Part shown: one piece after another, positions 1 to 10,425 of the stretch
How the letters are laid out: each line of letters begins with the position of its first letter
Numbering within the stretch: position 1 is the stretch's first letter
Assembly: GCA_024663395.1 (NCBI GenBank)
Contig: JANFAH010000003.1
Location: forward strand, 3,162,001 to 3,226,000
Source of the DNA: Pisolithus tinctorius
Lineage: Eukaryota > Basidiomycota > Agaricomycetes > Boletales > Pisolithaceae
DNA length: 64,000 nt
Direction of reading: 5' to 3'
The notes under the pieces: generated by a model
Database searches by the model: none
Seen by the model: the letters and a program-made list of their open reading frames with translations, nothing else
What the model was told of the DNA's origin: nothing
Translations under genes and position numbers: made by a program

Positions 1-541
1 GTTCCTCTGTTCAGCAACATCGAGATGTAGATTATCCTTGTCACGCAAAGCAAACCGTGGGCTCGACAAGGGGGTGCCGAAGCTCGGAGAAGTCGCGCGT
101 TCCGGCAGTACCTGGGTCTTGGCCGGGGTTAGCTGTGGACTCGAAGGTAACGGCTCAGGTTTCGAATCTTTGACTTGAGCTTTAGCCAGCGACTCGAGCC
201 AACTGGTATCCGCTTCTGTATTGTTGAACCTACGAAAGGATAGCAGGGCTGAACTCGTGCAGATGCGCAAAAATATGAAGGGGCGTACAGGTCACTGATA
301 TCACGCTCGGGTTTCCCGTCTCCTGCTGGCGCTGTAGATTCTGCGGGAGCTGGAGTGTAAGACCTTGACGGTGGGGGACTAGCTAAAGCAGCATTGCCAC
401 CAACACTCTTCTTTTGCTGCCGTTTCTTGAGCTGTTGTGCAACGTCAGGACTCGGAGCTGGAGCAGCACTACAGTGACTTCGTGAACGCGTACCATGGCT
501 TTCGCCCTCGCAGCCTTCGCAGCTCTGTCATCCTCAGACAT
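1..541 (-). CDS. N-terminal part of a golgin-like coiled-coil protein (runs off left edge)
   Basis: Partial gene with exons at 494-541, 289-431 and 1-229. Introns are 432-493 and 230-288, both GT...AG, and the joined frame is open to the window edge. The start is the ATG at 541, followed by an Ala/Lys/Arg-rich stretch (MSEDDRAAKAARAKAM) and then LKKRQQKK. After that comes a Ser/Pro-rich linker and the acidic, Trp-containing block TSWLESLAKAQ. A short basic alpha-helical start followed by a Ser/Pro linker is common in golgins and vesicle-tethering coiled-coil proteins, but no diagnostic domain lies inside the window. The family call is therefore inference; the exon structure is seen directly. 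It could equally be another cytoplasmic coiled-coil scaffold. Confidence 0.5.
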
Positions 542-1559
542 GTAACGAAGAGAAGGTTGGCCGCTTGTGGAACCGTATTAAGGCTTGTTGGAAGGAACAA
601 ACGTATGGCTGAGCCCAAGTCTACTAATGCTACATATCATTTACCCGGAGTTGCAAAATGCAGAAAATGTTTCGGCAATAGCTCACTCATTACCACACAT
701 CAATACAGTAACAGTACACAATCATGTTGAAATCTGAAAGAAGAGCAGAAATAAAATAAAATAATGAGATGATGCTCCCAGAGTGGTGCAAAAAGTGAAA
801 AATGGGACAGAGTTGCAGAGGGAGTCCCCGCCAAGCGGGTTGTCACGGTGTGACACTATAGTAAATTGCAACTCCGACAACGTATCCCTCAGCGGTGAGC
901 ATCAGAGAGTAATGGATTTTGATACTCCGCTCGAATTTGTCACAGACCTACTTCCGCAGGTCACACTTGCTCGTTTACGACTCGGAATGCACGATCTACC
1001 TTCATTTAATCGCTCGCGGCTTCTACGCTAGATTGCCGTCTACCATCTTTCAAATGTGCCAGTCTGGGCGATTAGCCCATTTTCCGGGAAAGAGCTCTGT
1101 TCTACGTCTTTGTCACCTTTCCCAAGTAAGCCACTTGGTACACGCTTGAACGTTTGAACTCTCGCCTACATCACATCCCATACTCCATGAAGTAGTATGA
1201 TAAGTCACGCAACTATGGCACATCTTGCCCTGCGTCTTCCATCCTCACTGATATCGGCGAACCCGAAGATCGTGCGACGAAGTATCGCTCATTGGATGCG
1301 TTACTGATCAGAAATTGGTGTCATTGCTGTTATATATCTAAGCCAAACTTGAGGTTGCCGTTGGCTCGATCTTTGAGACATACTATATATCCTGCAAAAA
1401 CCCGGGGGACAAAACGGTTCTCGGACCTGGACCAGGGTGCGTTTAGGAATTGGTGTCTATATCAAAGCGTGTATCACGGAATATGGCTTAACAGAGCTGA
1501 GTATACCATCCACGCTCCTGGGCCTGCAATCCGAAGCCGTACACCCCCACCGTAATTAT
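542..1559. other. Intergenic region upstream of the golgin-like gene
   Basis: About 1 kb with no recognisable gene. The part next to 541 should hold the promoter of the leftward gene. A short AT-rich run lies near 745-770. The small ORFs here carry no known motif and cannot be linked into a sensible spliced frame. The right end merges into the C-terminal debris of the SWR1 relic. Confidence 0.4.
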
Positions 1560-4500
1560 CATCAATATTGCCTGCCTATTCGACGATCTCCAGCTATCTA
1601 CTTCGTCGGGTTTCGGGCACATCAACTTCATCCTCTGGACCGAAGCCCGCTTGATTAACACCTTCTGATACGTCTTCTTCCGCTGCTACGCCTGCTGCAT
1701 GGGCATCTTCCGTATCTTCAAATTACCCGAGCACCTTCGTTAGCTCCTCGTTAGCTCAGCGTCGTCTTCAAATAATGTACGCCAGTCAAAATTTCCTTTC
1801 TGGATGACAACTCGCCTAGAGAACGTAGTTGGTCAGCTTTCATCAGTATCGCCTCTTCCACCGTGTGCGAAGATATAAACCCGTAGATATGAACATCACG
1901 GATTGGACTAATGCGGTGGGCTCTGGCAGAAAATATGAACCACCTAGTTACTCCACCTTGCCGATCCTCACGCCACATGCTCATCTGAGGATTGAAGTCA
2001 CTATCATAAAAGATAAGCTCCTGTAAGTCTGGAAAATAGTTGGCATAGGACGGCCCACGAAATATGGCAGAATGTAAATACTCGGTGATATACCCTTTGT
2101 CTTCAACCTTGGTTGCACCATATAAGCGTGTCCGTGAACGATAAGGAGATATCTCTAGAATATATTCAGAACCTGAGTCCCCCTATCTTTTCCTGACGAA
2201 GCAGACAGCTAAGTTCTTGAAGTCACCTTGTTTACAAGGTCACTCCAGCCGGGTTGGATAAGCAACAGATCGGGGAATGCGATCTGCAGCTTAGGAGTAC
2301 GCATCTTGACAACCTGCACACGCAAAGCGAGGAACGTCCCTCGCGCAGTACAATTGCAAGTCTCATGATCACACCCACAAGGTCCTGAGCACGCTGCTCG
2401 TAAGCCATTACCATTGCACTTGGCCTCGTCACCGTGTCTAGGTAGAACGACTTTAGGTCAATGTGGAATAACGGTGGAATGGACCGTCCACATCGCCGCA
2501 CGATGTTGAGCATTTCGTCACTACAGATGGGTGTATGTGAGCAACACAATAATTGAAATGGCCGATTTGGGCCGATTGTGCTTGCAAGTAATGAGCACAG
2601 TATGCAAGATAGCCTTTGACAGTACGCGTGTCCTCTTCGACATCTTTCGTAGCAAGGAGCAGGGGACCGGTTGCGTTAGGGAGTCAGGTTTCCAGGGCAG
2701 CAACAAGTAGGGTGTCTTGCTGACCGATAAAATGGAACCCGAAAAGGTCAATATTAACTTTCTCCTCCCCATGCTTGTGTAGGAGTTTTCGCCGAACAAG
2801 AAGCTCTTTGATCTCATGATCCTCAACGGCAGAACGAGGCACTGCAAAAGAAGTAATGACTGGTGGAACTTCGGAAAGATCTAGATGATTACGCACTTTG
2901 CAAGGATGTTGGCAATTCTCTGGTAGACGCCAGAGTGCAAGGCTTCGTGAGTTTGGGCACGGGACATGAATTCCTCGTATAGGAAACGCTGCCATTCCCC
3001 GATAGGACAAGGAACAAGGTGGTCGTATATGCTCGAAGGTTCCTTTTCGATGTCTCTTTCCAGGCGACGGAGGAGATATGGACGTAGCAGTGTGCAATTT
3101 GGATGCTCGTTGAAGATTCCCGTTGTCGGAAACTGTACCCATCTAAATCGCACGTTTCAAGGGGTCTAACGGAGGTAGATGTGAGTCACAAGGACAAAGT
3201 CGATGAATCAATGTGCCATACTCGAAAACCACCGTCCAAATTCCTTTAGGTTGGCAAAGTCTGGAACAGATTTTGGAGTGGGGTTCCAGTTAGAAGAAGG
3301 CGTCGAAATGAACGAAACATCAGGAGAATGTTCCATCTCGGGGATTTGAAGTTCTTGATCATGTGTGCACACCAGGAACCATATAATACCACATCTTGCG
3401 CCTAAATATGGGCGCATCCGAACTCGCCAACGTGCATGAGGTGACGTACGCGTTGAAGTGATGTTTATTAGTCCACCCTTGGCGCAACTCCTTTCAACAT
3501 TTCAAAGCTGAGAGTCTTAGAACCAGGGAGAATTTCCTTAGATTCCATCTCCTAGTTTAGGAGTAGGCTCGTCAGCACAATCTATGTGATTTAGTTCAGG
3601 TTTCGGAAATGAATGTCGTGCCGAGTAACTTACGATAAGATGTGGTCCCTAGATGTCGCGATCGTCTGAACGGGTTTCCCAAACGTTTTTCGTACATTAC
3701 ATTCCTGCCACTTTGAGTGCTGCGCAATGCTAGACTCACCCAAGTCCCATTTCATCCACAACAATGTCATTTAGGTCGTTGGAATGTAGAGGAGCACTCC
3801 TCGCAAAAGGAGGGGAGGTTTTATCTTGCTGTCTGGCAACCAGTCGACGGGTGCGACTGTACAAGGTTTCAGATAATTGGGTACGCAAAGGGTCTGCCAA
3901 GACCGGCCGCCTGCCATGTCATCCCTTGGTAAAGGTTTATGCGGCGGTTTTCAGTCTATCTCCTTCGCCGTCGCTCCAGTCAGCAGGTTGTTGAGGCGTA
4001 AAAGAATAGCACTTTCTTTGTCGGTATCATCGTCGGGCATAGGGTTAGTTAGATGGTGGGTTCTTACCCACTTCAGAGAATACAGGGGGACCTGGACTTG
4101 TTTGTCGAGATACATCCTCAATAGGCGAGCTGGTGGCGACGTCCTCACTCAGAGGTGTATCAAGTGTTGTGGCGTAAGACGCGGACCATGCACGCTTTCC
4201 AGCAGAAGAAGCTGACTCTGGTGAACCGTAGGTGTTGAGGGACAGTCCAATGCTGATGGCTCGTGCACCGACTCCATCTGTTCCGTTTCACCGGGTGGAA
4301 TACTGTCCGCCGTATCGTCCACGGAGTCCTCCTGCTCATGCATGTTAGCGACCTTGGAATCATCCTTGCCCTCAAATCAAGTAACAGTAACGTCTGTGTC
4401 GACTCGTCTTCCCCTTCGCTGCCTTCCAGGTCTGACTCGTCCGCATTATGCACCACGTTACAATGTTTTCTGCCATATGAATCTCACTGGACTCCTCTGC

Positions 4501-4900
4501 GCTTTCCGCACCCTCCATCGAGATGCTACGGGACCAGCTCCGCGATCTCAACATATCACCTCTTGCAAGTGCAAACTGCTGCCCTTCCAGGATCCGCCTG
4601 GATTGATCTAGAATTGCGTCTGGGTGCTCATGTTCACGTCGCTTCCCCTCAGCTTCTGCACGCGGTCTCGTTCAGGGATGTACTGTAGACATACAAAATA
4701 AAAAATCAGCAACTACATGCCAGGCATGGCTACGTACTAGTATAACAACGTACGAGAACCGCTTTTCCCCATTCGCTTGTAACGGGCGTCCTCAGCCACC
4801 CACTCCTCTTCTTGTACCATAACGGCCTTCTCTCCGGACACATGTTGATCCCAATACATCGGTATGCGACTCGCAATGTGGACAGCTACTTGCTATCTTC
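1560..4900 (-). pseudogene. SWR1: Decayed copy of the SWR1 chromatin-remodelling ATPase
   Basis: Read right to left, pieces of an SWR1-type SNF2 ATPase appear in correct order but in shifting frames. An HSA-domain remnant lies near 4770-4890. AILDQSRRILEGQ and an acidic/Ser block follow at about 4400-4610. Then come LHSNDLN...DEMGLG (motif I region, about 3700-3800), the block around NKHHFN and MWYYMV (about 3380-3480), LLLTGTPLQN (motif III, about 3270-3300) and FANLKEFG. LRPYLLRRLERDIEKE, RQRFLYEEFMSRAQT-like text and a PRSAVEDHEIKELLVRR-like block lie at 2780-3100. Last are GATKVEDKGYITE, YDSDFNPQM, ARAHRISPIRDVHIY (about 1860-2120) and C-terminal text matching EDTEDAHAA (about 1690-1740). 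In-frame stops and frameshifts occur between and inside the blocks and the motif I lysine context is broken. SWR1 deposits H2A.Z; a working copy would be expected elsewhere in the genome. Confidence 0.85.
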
Positions 4901-7034
4901 TCGGTCATGCCGGCCCCGTTGTATGACAACCTTATATACGCAGTCCCACGCATCCTTGAGACATTGGGGCTCTTGAGGAGTAAAGAGCATTTGCTGACGG
5001 AATTCCTACTGCTCCCACCGATACAACTGCCTCCACTAGCGGAACCGAAAGATGCTGAGGATGGGAGTTCGGCATAGGGGAAAACCTGACCAAGCCTCTG
5101 CAGCTATCAATCACGTGGCAGAGAACCGCTTTTTGCATCGCTATTGTCTTGAAAGTCATTTCCGTCTAACCTTGGTGATCTACTAAAGTTAGTGTATAAT
5201 CGCAAGAACGACTTCAGAGATGACTGAAACCATGGTAGTGGCTGCTGGTCCGGGTTTGTGTAAGACTGAGGAGGATAACGCACAATGAGGCGCGTGCGCT
5301 TTACAGGGGGTGTTGTCTTCTCTAGTGGGACTGCTAAAGCTGAGGCAGGGACGGTGAGCGCGCGTTCCTCGTGAGCTCATACCTTCGGGAAGTACTACAC
5401 ACAACTTACCACAGGGGTCGAGGCGGAGCCATCAACCATTGTTGCACTCTCCTGCTCTCATACGGGAAGGAACCACCTCCCTGTCCGCCATGGACTTGTA
5501 TTTCTTGAGAGGATCCAAAGAGAAAACAGGAGACGAGATGCTAAAGCTCATCCTTTTCATCGGCCACTTCGGTGTTGGTAATATCCGTTCGCTGTGGGTC
5601 TTGAACAGAGGCCTGGGAGCTATCGGTGAGGGCACTGTGCCCTTTACCGATTGGGCACCCCGCTTGGACACCGGCGTCGAGTTTCGCATCGGGTACACCT
5701 CTATTTACTTGGCCTTCGTTTTCAAGGACGGCACCGTGGGCGGTGCGCTAATGGAAAAGGATGCAGACAGTGAGAAGGGACACTTATTTAATGCGGCTGT
5801 GGATTGCGTGCTGAGAGGTAATGGTCATGACGCGTGGCGTGTAGTCCCAGAGGGCCCCGCTTTGGTAGTAACTTGCTTCAATTAGTCGAATTTCGCCTTA
5901 TACTACTGACAAAAGTCAATTGTAACTGTAATTGGAGAACGAAGAAGCTAGACACATACCTCCCGGAGCACAGCCGAGTCATCTTCGCAAATGGGGGGTC
6001 ATAAGTTAGCAGTGTCACAAAATCTTCGAGGGGAAACTTCTCCGGGCCCTAGATCTAGGCGAAATAAACATCCATCAGCCTCCATCGCAGAGAAATAAGG
6101 TGCTAACTTTAGGCACTCACCAAATCGTCATGTTTATCCAGTACCCGGTCCAACTGGTGTTGTGAGGATGCCCTTTCGCACGCAACATCCACCTCGGCGA
6201 CACCATTGACGGGCGCGAGCGAATGGAATTGGAGGCAGGTCTGCTTGTATCAACACGAGCATGATCGGTTGTCCGTCGCCAGCTTTCACCCTCGTCAGTC
6301 CGCGACCCACTCGCCTTTTGCTCCTTCACCAGCAGTGGCCCGAGCTCCTTTGTACTACCGCTGGGGATCGCGTTCTTCCTACGCTCCATCCCATCCGAAC
6401 AACTGAAATTCCTCTTCCTAATCCTCTCCTTGGTTGATTCAGAGGTCGTTCAGCTCGTCCAGACCCGCGAGATTACCGTGTTTCCACATCTGCAAGTCCC
6501 AGGTCTAAGCAGACGAGCCGTAATCTGTACGGCTTTGTCTCCGCTGTATGCAAGAATAGGGCTGTAATAACCTGCACGAGTGAATGAGCACGAATAGCTT
6601 TATGATATCGCATATTATGTACGAATCCTGTCGTGGCTGGAATGCCAGAAAACCTGAGTACGTACGTACGTACTACTCAGCTAGAAAATTGCAAAACTTC
6701 GAGCTCACCGCAACTCTTGCGCTGATCGCTCAACTCACTCACGAATCGGATGAAAACGACGGGATATATACGACAGGGCCGGAAGGGAGGGAAAAATTGG
6801 ATAATAACATCTGGGCAGCAGCAGATGACCGATAGCGAGACAATATATGTACTGACACGCAAGAAATACTAAACGGATTTCCAATGGATTGTAGGGACTG
6901 ACGCATGGCGAACGCTGTGTTGGTGCACCAACATAACAGTCACAAGTAGGTATAGGGCAGCGATAATGGGAACAGATAGTGGGCGGAAACATTGAAAGAG
7001 ATGAAGAATGCAAGTGTCACCAGGCAAATTTTGG
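4901..7034. other. Unassigned region between the SWR1 relic and the G-beta gene
   Basis: No gene is recognised. The longest open frame is 5439-5885 on the plus strand (148 codons), opposed by an 88-codon minus frame at 5432-5698; neither contains a known motif. The minus strand at 6117-6389 is rich in Ser, Arg and Thr and could be a remnant of the divergent N-terminus of SWR1, since it lies upstream of and on the same strand as the HSA remnant. That is inference only. The last 300 bases before 7035 should contain the 3' UTR and terminator of the G-beta gene. Confidence 0.3.
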
Positions 7035-8304
7035 TCATGCCCATACCTATAAGAGCGGACTCAAGAATAAATTGCAATGACAGGTTGTTGGCACTTACCC
7101 TAAGGGTGCTGTCCCAGCTGCCTGTGCAAAGGGCCATACCATCAGCGGACACACCAAGACAGCTCACTCGGTTCTCGTGTCCAGTCAAAACTCCTACGCG
7201 CTCCCCTCTTAAGGTATCCCACACATTGCATGTCCAATCATCATAACCTCCGAAGAGAATGCGACCCGAGATTGAGAAGGCAACTGAAGTAATACCGCAG
7301 AGGATGTTGTCATGTGTAAAGCTGTTTAGCTCCCTGTCTGCACGGATATCAAATAGCCGGCAGGAGGCGTCGTCAGAGCCGGTCGCAAATGCATCACCGT
7401 TTGGGAAGAATCTGGTTGATACATGTTGAATACCAACAGAACACGTGCGAATACTTCGATGTGCTTACTGGACTGCATTGATGTCAGACTCATGACCGGT
7501 GAAGGTCTGCGTAGCCCGACCGCTGCGAATATCCCACAATTTCGCAGTAGCGTCGCAGGCGCCAGAGACAAATACGTTCTGGTTTGGTCCCAGAGACAAA
7601 CTAAGGAAGTGTCAGATGCAAAGACAATAAAAAATGTGGCAAATAACGTCACCTCATGACATCGCCAGTATGGTCGCTAAATTCGACGACTCTTACACCA
7701 GCTTCGATGTCCCACAACATGCAGGTCATGTCGCCCGAGCTGGTGACGATTTGCCTGTCGTTGATGAACCGGCAACAGCTGAGATAGCCGGAGTGAGCGC
7801 TCAGCTCGCGCGCCCCTCTAGCACCGTTAGCGTCTCTACTGTTCAGATTGTATATAGAGCAAATGTTGTCGAGACCACCGCAAGCGACGAGATTCCCAGA
7901 AGGCGAGTAAGCGCACGTCATGACCCAACTGGACCGTAGTGGGATGGCGTGAACCTTATTAGTGGTATAGGCGTCCCAGACAATAAGTTTTCCGTCTTGT
8001 GACGCTGAAACAAGGTGTCGTCGGTCCGCTGACCAATGCATGGCGTAAATCTTTGCAAGGTGACCCTTCAATGCGCGCCGAGGCCGCATCACAATACGAG
8101 GGAGGGTGTCGATGTCTGCAGCCATCGTACGCACTATTGTGGCAGAGCAGGTGTGGGCATGGTTGAAATCATTGGAGCGGCAAAACACATACAGCTTGTG
8201 TCAGCTGAAGCCTCTCGGCTAGCACGTATCTTCTCTTTCAGTATCTCAGCTTCACGACGCGCTGCTGCGATCCGCTCTTGTATATCGCCTTGCGGTTGAG
8301 CCAT
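7035..8304 (-). CDS. GPB1: Heterotrimeric G-protein beta subunit
   Basis: Five exons: 8193-8304, 7653-8133, 7469-7600, 7099-7411 and 7035-7046. The coding length is 1050 nt, giving 349 residues, which is the usual G-beta length. All four introns (52-59 nt) are GT...AG. The N-terminus is a short coiled coil ([20 protein letters not shown]) that pairs with G-gamma. Seven WD40 blades follow, including [52 protein letters not shown] and the last blade [11 protein letters not shown]. The final exon encodes only VWA plus stop, a typical C-terminal end for this family. Fungal G-beta with its G-gamma partner transmits pheromone and nutrient signals at the plasma membrane. The neighbouring MARVEL gene is on the same strand, 500 bp upstream; no functional link is implied. 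Confidence 0.97.
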
Positions 8305-8817
8305 TGTGAATCTTCAAGTCTAGATAGAAGTCACAAAGGTTAAAAATGAACAAGAGAAGAAAAAAGGGCAGACCTTGCAATATTTTGTCAACCAAAGAAA
8401 GATGGACGTCAGAAGGAGAGCGTGAGATCTGTGAAATACGTCGGATAGTGCCGGGAAGTGCTGTAAAATGGAGCTGGTGTTGGGGTGTACAGACACCGTC
8501 CTCAACGACGGCGACGGGGACAAAAAGAAAGGAAAAAGAGTTTTGGTAAAGAGTTGATGTTTGGACCTGAAAGCTGAAACACCACGCTGGCAGGCTGGGG
8601 CGGGGCAGCTTTCTGTCAACGTCAACTGATGGATCGTTCGACACGGCAATCGGCTATTTCCGTAACTCCGCTAGTCCATATTTCCTAATAGTAGCAAAAG
8701 TAGATTTATCCCGAATAGGTAATACTCGGAAACACAACAGCACCAATAAATATTACTAAAGCTACCTCCAACCCCAAAAGAGCAAGAAATCCTGCAACAC
8801 CCTCATTCATCGGAAAC
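8305..8817. other. Intergenic: 5' region of the G-beta gene and 3' end of the MARVEL gene
   Basis: About 510 bp with no gene. On the minus strand the part directly upstream of the 8304 start is pyrimidine-rich (CT tracts around 8350-8370), as is usual just before fungal transcription starts. The far half should hold the terminator of the MARVEL-protein gene. Confidence 0.4.
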
Positions 8818-9792
8818 TTAGACGGCACTCGTCTGAGGGTAGTATGGCTGCTGAGGATGAGACGAAGCAGGCGAGTGAGTATACTGATGCTGTCCAGATG
8901 CACCCGTGTATTGAGGTTGTTGTACCGGTACTTGGTATTGAGCAGCCGGGGTTCCTTGATACTGGCCCATGGGCTGCGGTGGCGGAGGTGCTGTTGGCGA
9001 AGGCGCAAGGAACGTGCTGTCCTTGACGGATTTCAGCCAGAGTGAATTGCCCCGCGAGGCAGCGATGCAAGTAAACACGAGCAAGATGATGGTGTATCCC
9101 AACACTGCGAGTGTTAGCTTCAACGGGATAGGTCAACGTCAACCGAGCAAGGCACTTACAAACCAAGAAGGCGAGGAAAGAGAAAGCCTCAACAGCTTGG
9201 ATTTCGCGACAGGCTTCGTTAACGGTGGGATCTGTTCCCGAACATCAGCTACGTCAATACGCGGTAGAGATTATCAAAAGGACTCACACTTGTCATACAC
9301 GCATCCTGATGGGAAGTAAGTGTTTCCGGCGGAAACCGCTTCCGCGGCTGTCGCTACCCACAAGACCCACAAGACAGCTGCATAGCGACACGCATCAGTC
9401 AGCGACCATCTCCTCCAAATACCGATCTATCTTACACAACCAGACCAACTCAACAATAATCATCGACGTGAACGCTCCACGACGAACGACATCGACTATG
9501 AGCCTAAGAAAGAAAGAAAAATGTCAGGATCGAACTGCGAGTGGGCGACATCAATGTAATGTACATGACTGGGACAGTAAAGATGGTCAACGCGGCCGTG
9601 GCAATACCCAGCGCGCAAAATACAAAGTAAAACGCGTAATATTCTTCGGTGAGGGAGATGAGATGGCCGGACAGGCCCACGACGATGAGTGAGAACGCCA
9701 CCAACAGGGCTACAGAGGGCGTCAGACACGGCTGTTGCTCTCGGAATTAACTCACCCAGCACGATAATGCGCGCAATGTGGAACACACCCAT
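8818..9792 (-). CDS. MARVEL-type four-helix membrane protein
   Basis: Six exons: 9756-9792, 9565-9709, 9436-9503, 9288-9377, 9160-9231 and 8818-9104. The coding length is 699 nt, giving 232 residues. All five introns (46-61 nt) are GT...AG. Four hydrophobic segments are visible: the N-terminal ARIIVLALLVAFSLIVVGL; a second with CALGIATAALTIFTVPVM; a third rich in Val, Leu and Trp (VELVWLSVLWVLWVATAA); and a fourth ending LGYTIILLVFTCIAA. The loop between helices 3 and 4 has two cysteines (SGC...EAC), and the cytosolic tail is rich in Pro, Gln and Tyr (residues about 155-232). This topology fits the fungal MARVEL family found in membrane subdomains. No specific role can be read from the sequence. 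Confidence 0.85.
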
Positions 9793-9944
9793 CTTCGACG
9801 TTTGGAATGAAGTGAGGAAGGTTCGTTCAGCTCTTGTCCCTTATATGAGGGGTCGGTAGCCCTGGCATTTCCGCACTGCCTCCAAGGTCCCAATAAAGTG
9901 GTCAGGGCAAAGACAGGTCCCGCGACATTGTCAGCTTGGCGAGA

Positions 9945-10425
9945 TCATGCCAGCGTCAATAGATGTCCCTGTGAGTCCCATATAAATGAACGATCGTCAC
10001 CGAATGCAAAGGCATTGAAAGCAGAGAGAGACTGCCCGGCATCGAAAAACTGTTTGAGCTGCTCAGATAGAGTGGGACGACTACACGCCCCAATTGTTGT
10101 AGAAATGGAAGGAATCAGAATCTCCAGGAACAAGGTAAAACCAGGAACATTACTTGCCTAGAACATCGCAATGTGTACGATAAGTAACGCCACAGGCAGT
10201 CATGGTAATACTGTATCCGCCGCTCATGCTCAACATGCAAATATCGGCAGACGCCTTGGCGTTGGAGGATGCGGAATTATCGAGACTACGTGTTTGGGTC
10301 AGACCTGTCCTCGAGCACCGCATTTCTTCTGTGAGTTCCGAGGTCCAGGCAGTCGCCAAGGCATCGACAAAGGCATCGGCATCAAGTACTGAGGTGATGA
10401 CACGTGACACTCCCGGAACTAACAT
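9945..10425 (-). CDS. Hypothetical protein, two-exon model
   Basis: Not a family I recognise. The ATG at 10425 opens a frame that stops at 10151, but a GT...AG intron (10081-10153, branch-like CTGAT) joins exons 10154-10425 and 9945-10080 in matching phase. The product is 135 residues. The first exon encodes FVDALATAWTSELTEEM and a Ser/Ala/Thr-rich middle with three cysteines; the second encodes LSEQLKQFFDAG and ends GHLLTLA. No signal peptide is evident from this start, so an upstream exon may be missing. Support is only the phase-consistent intron and the lack of internal stops, so it may be a short decayed gene. Confidence 0.35.

Noticed and set aside
5439..5885. 148-codon plus-strand ORF
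   Set aside because: No family motif, an overlapping minus frame of similar quality, and no splice-linked neighbours; not enough to call a gene.
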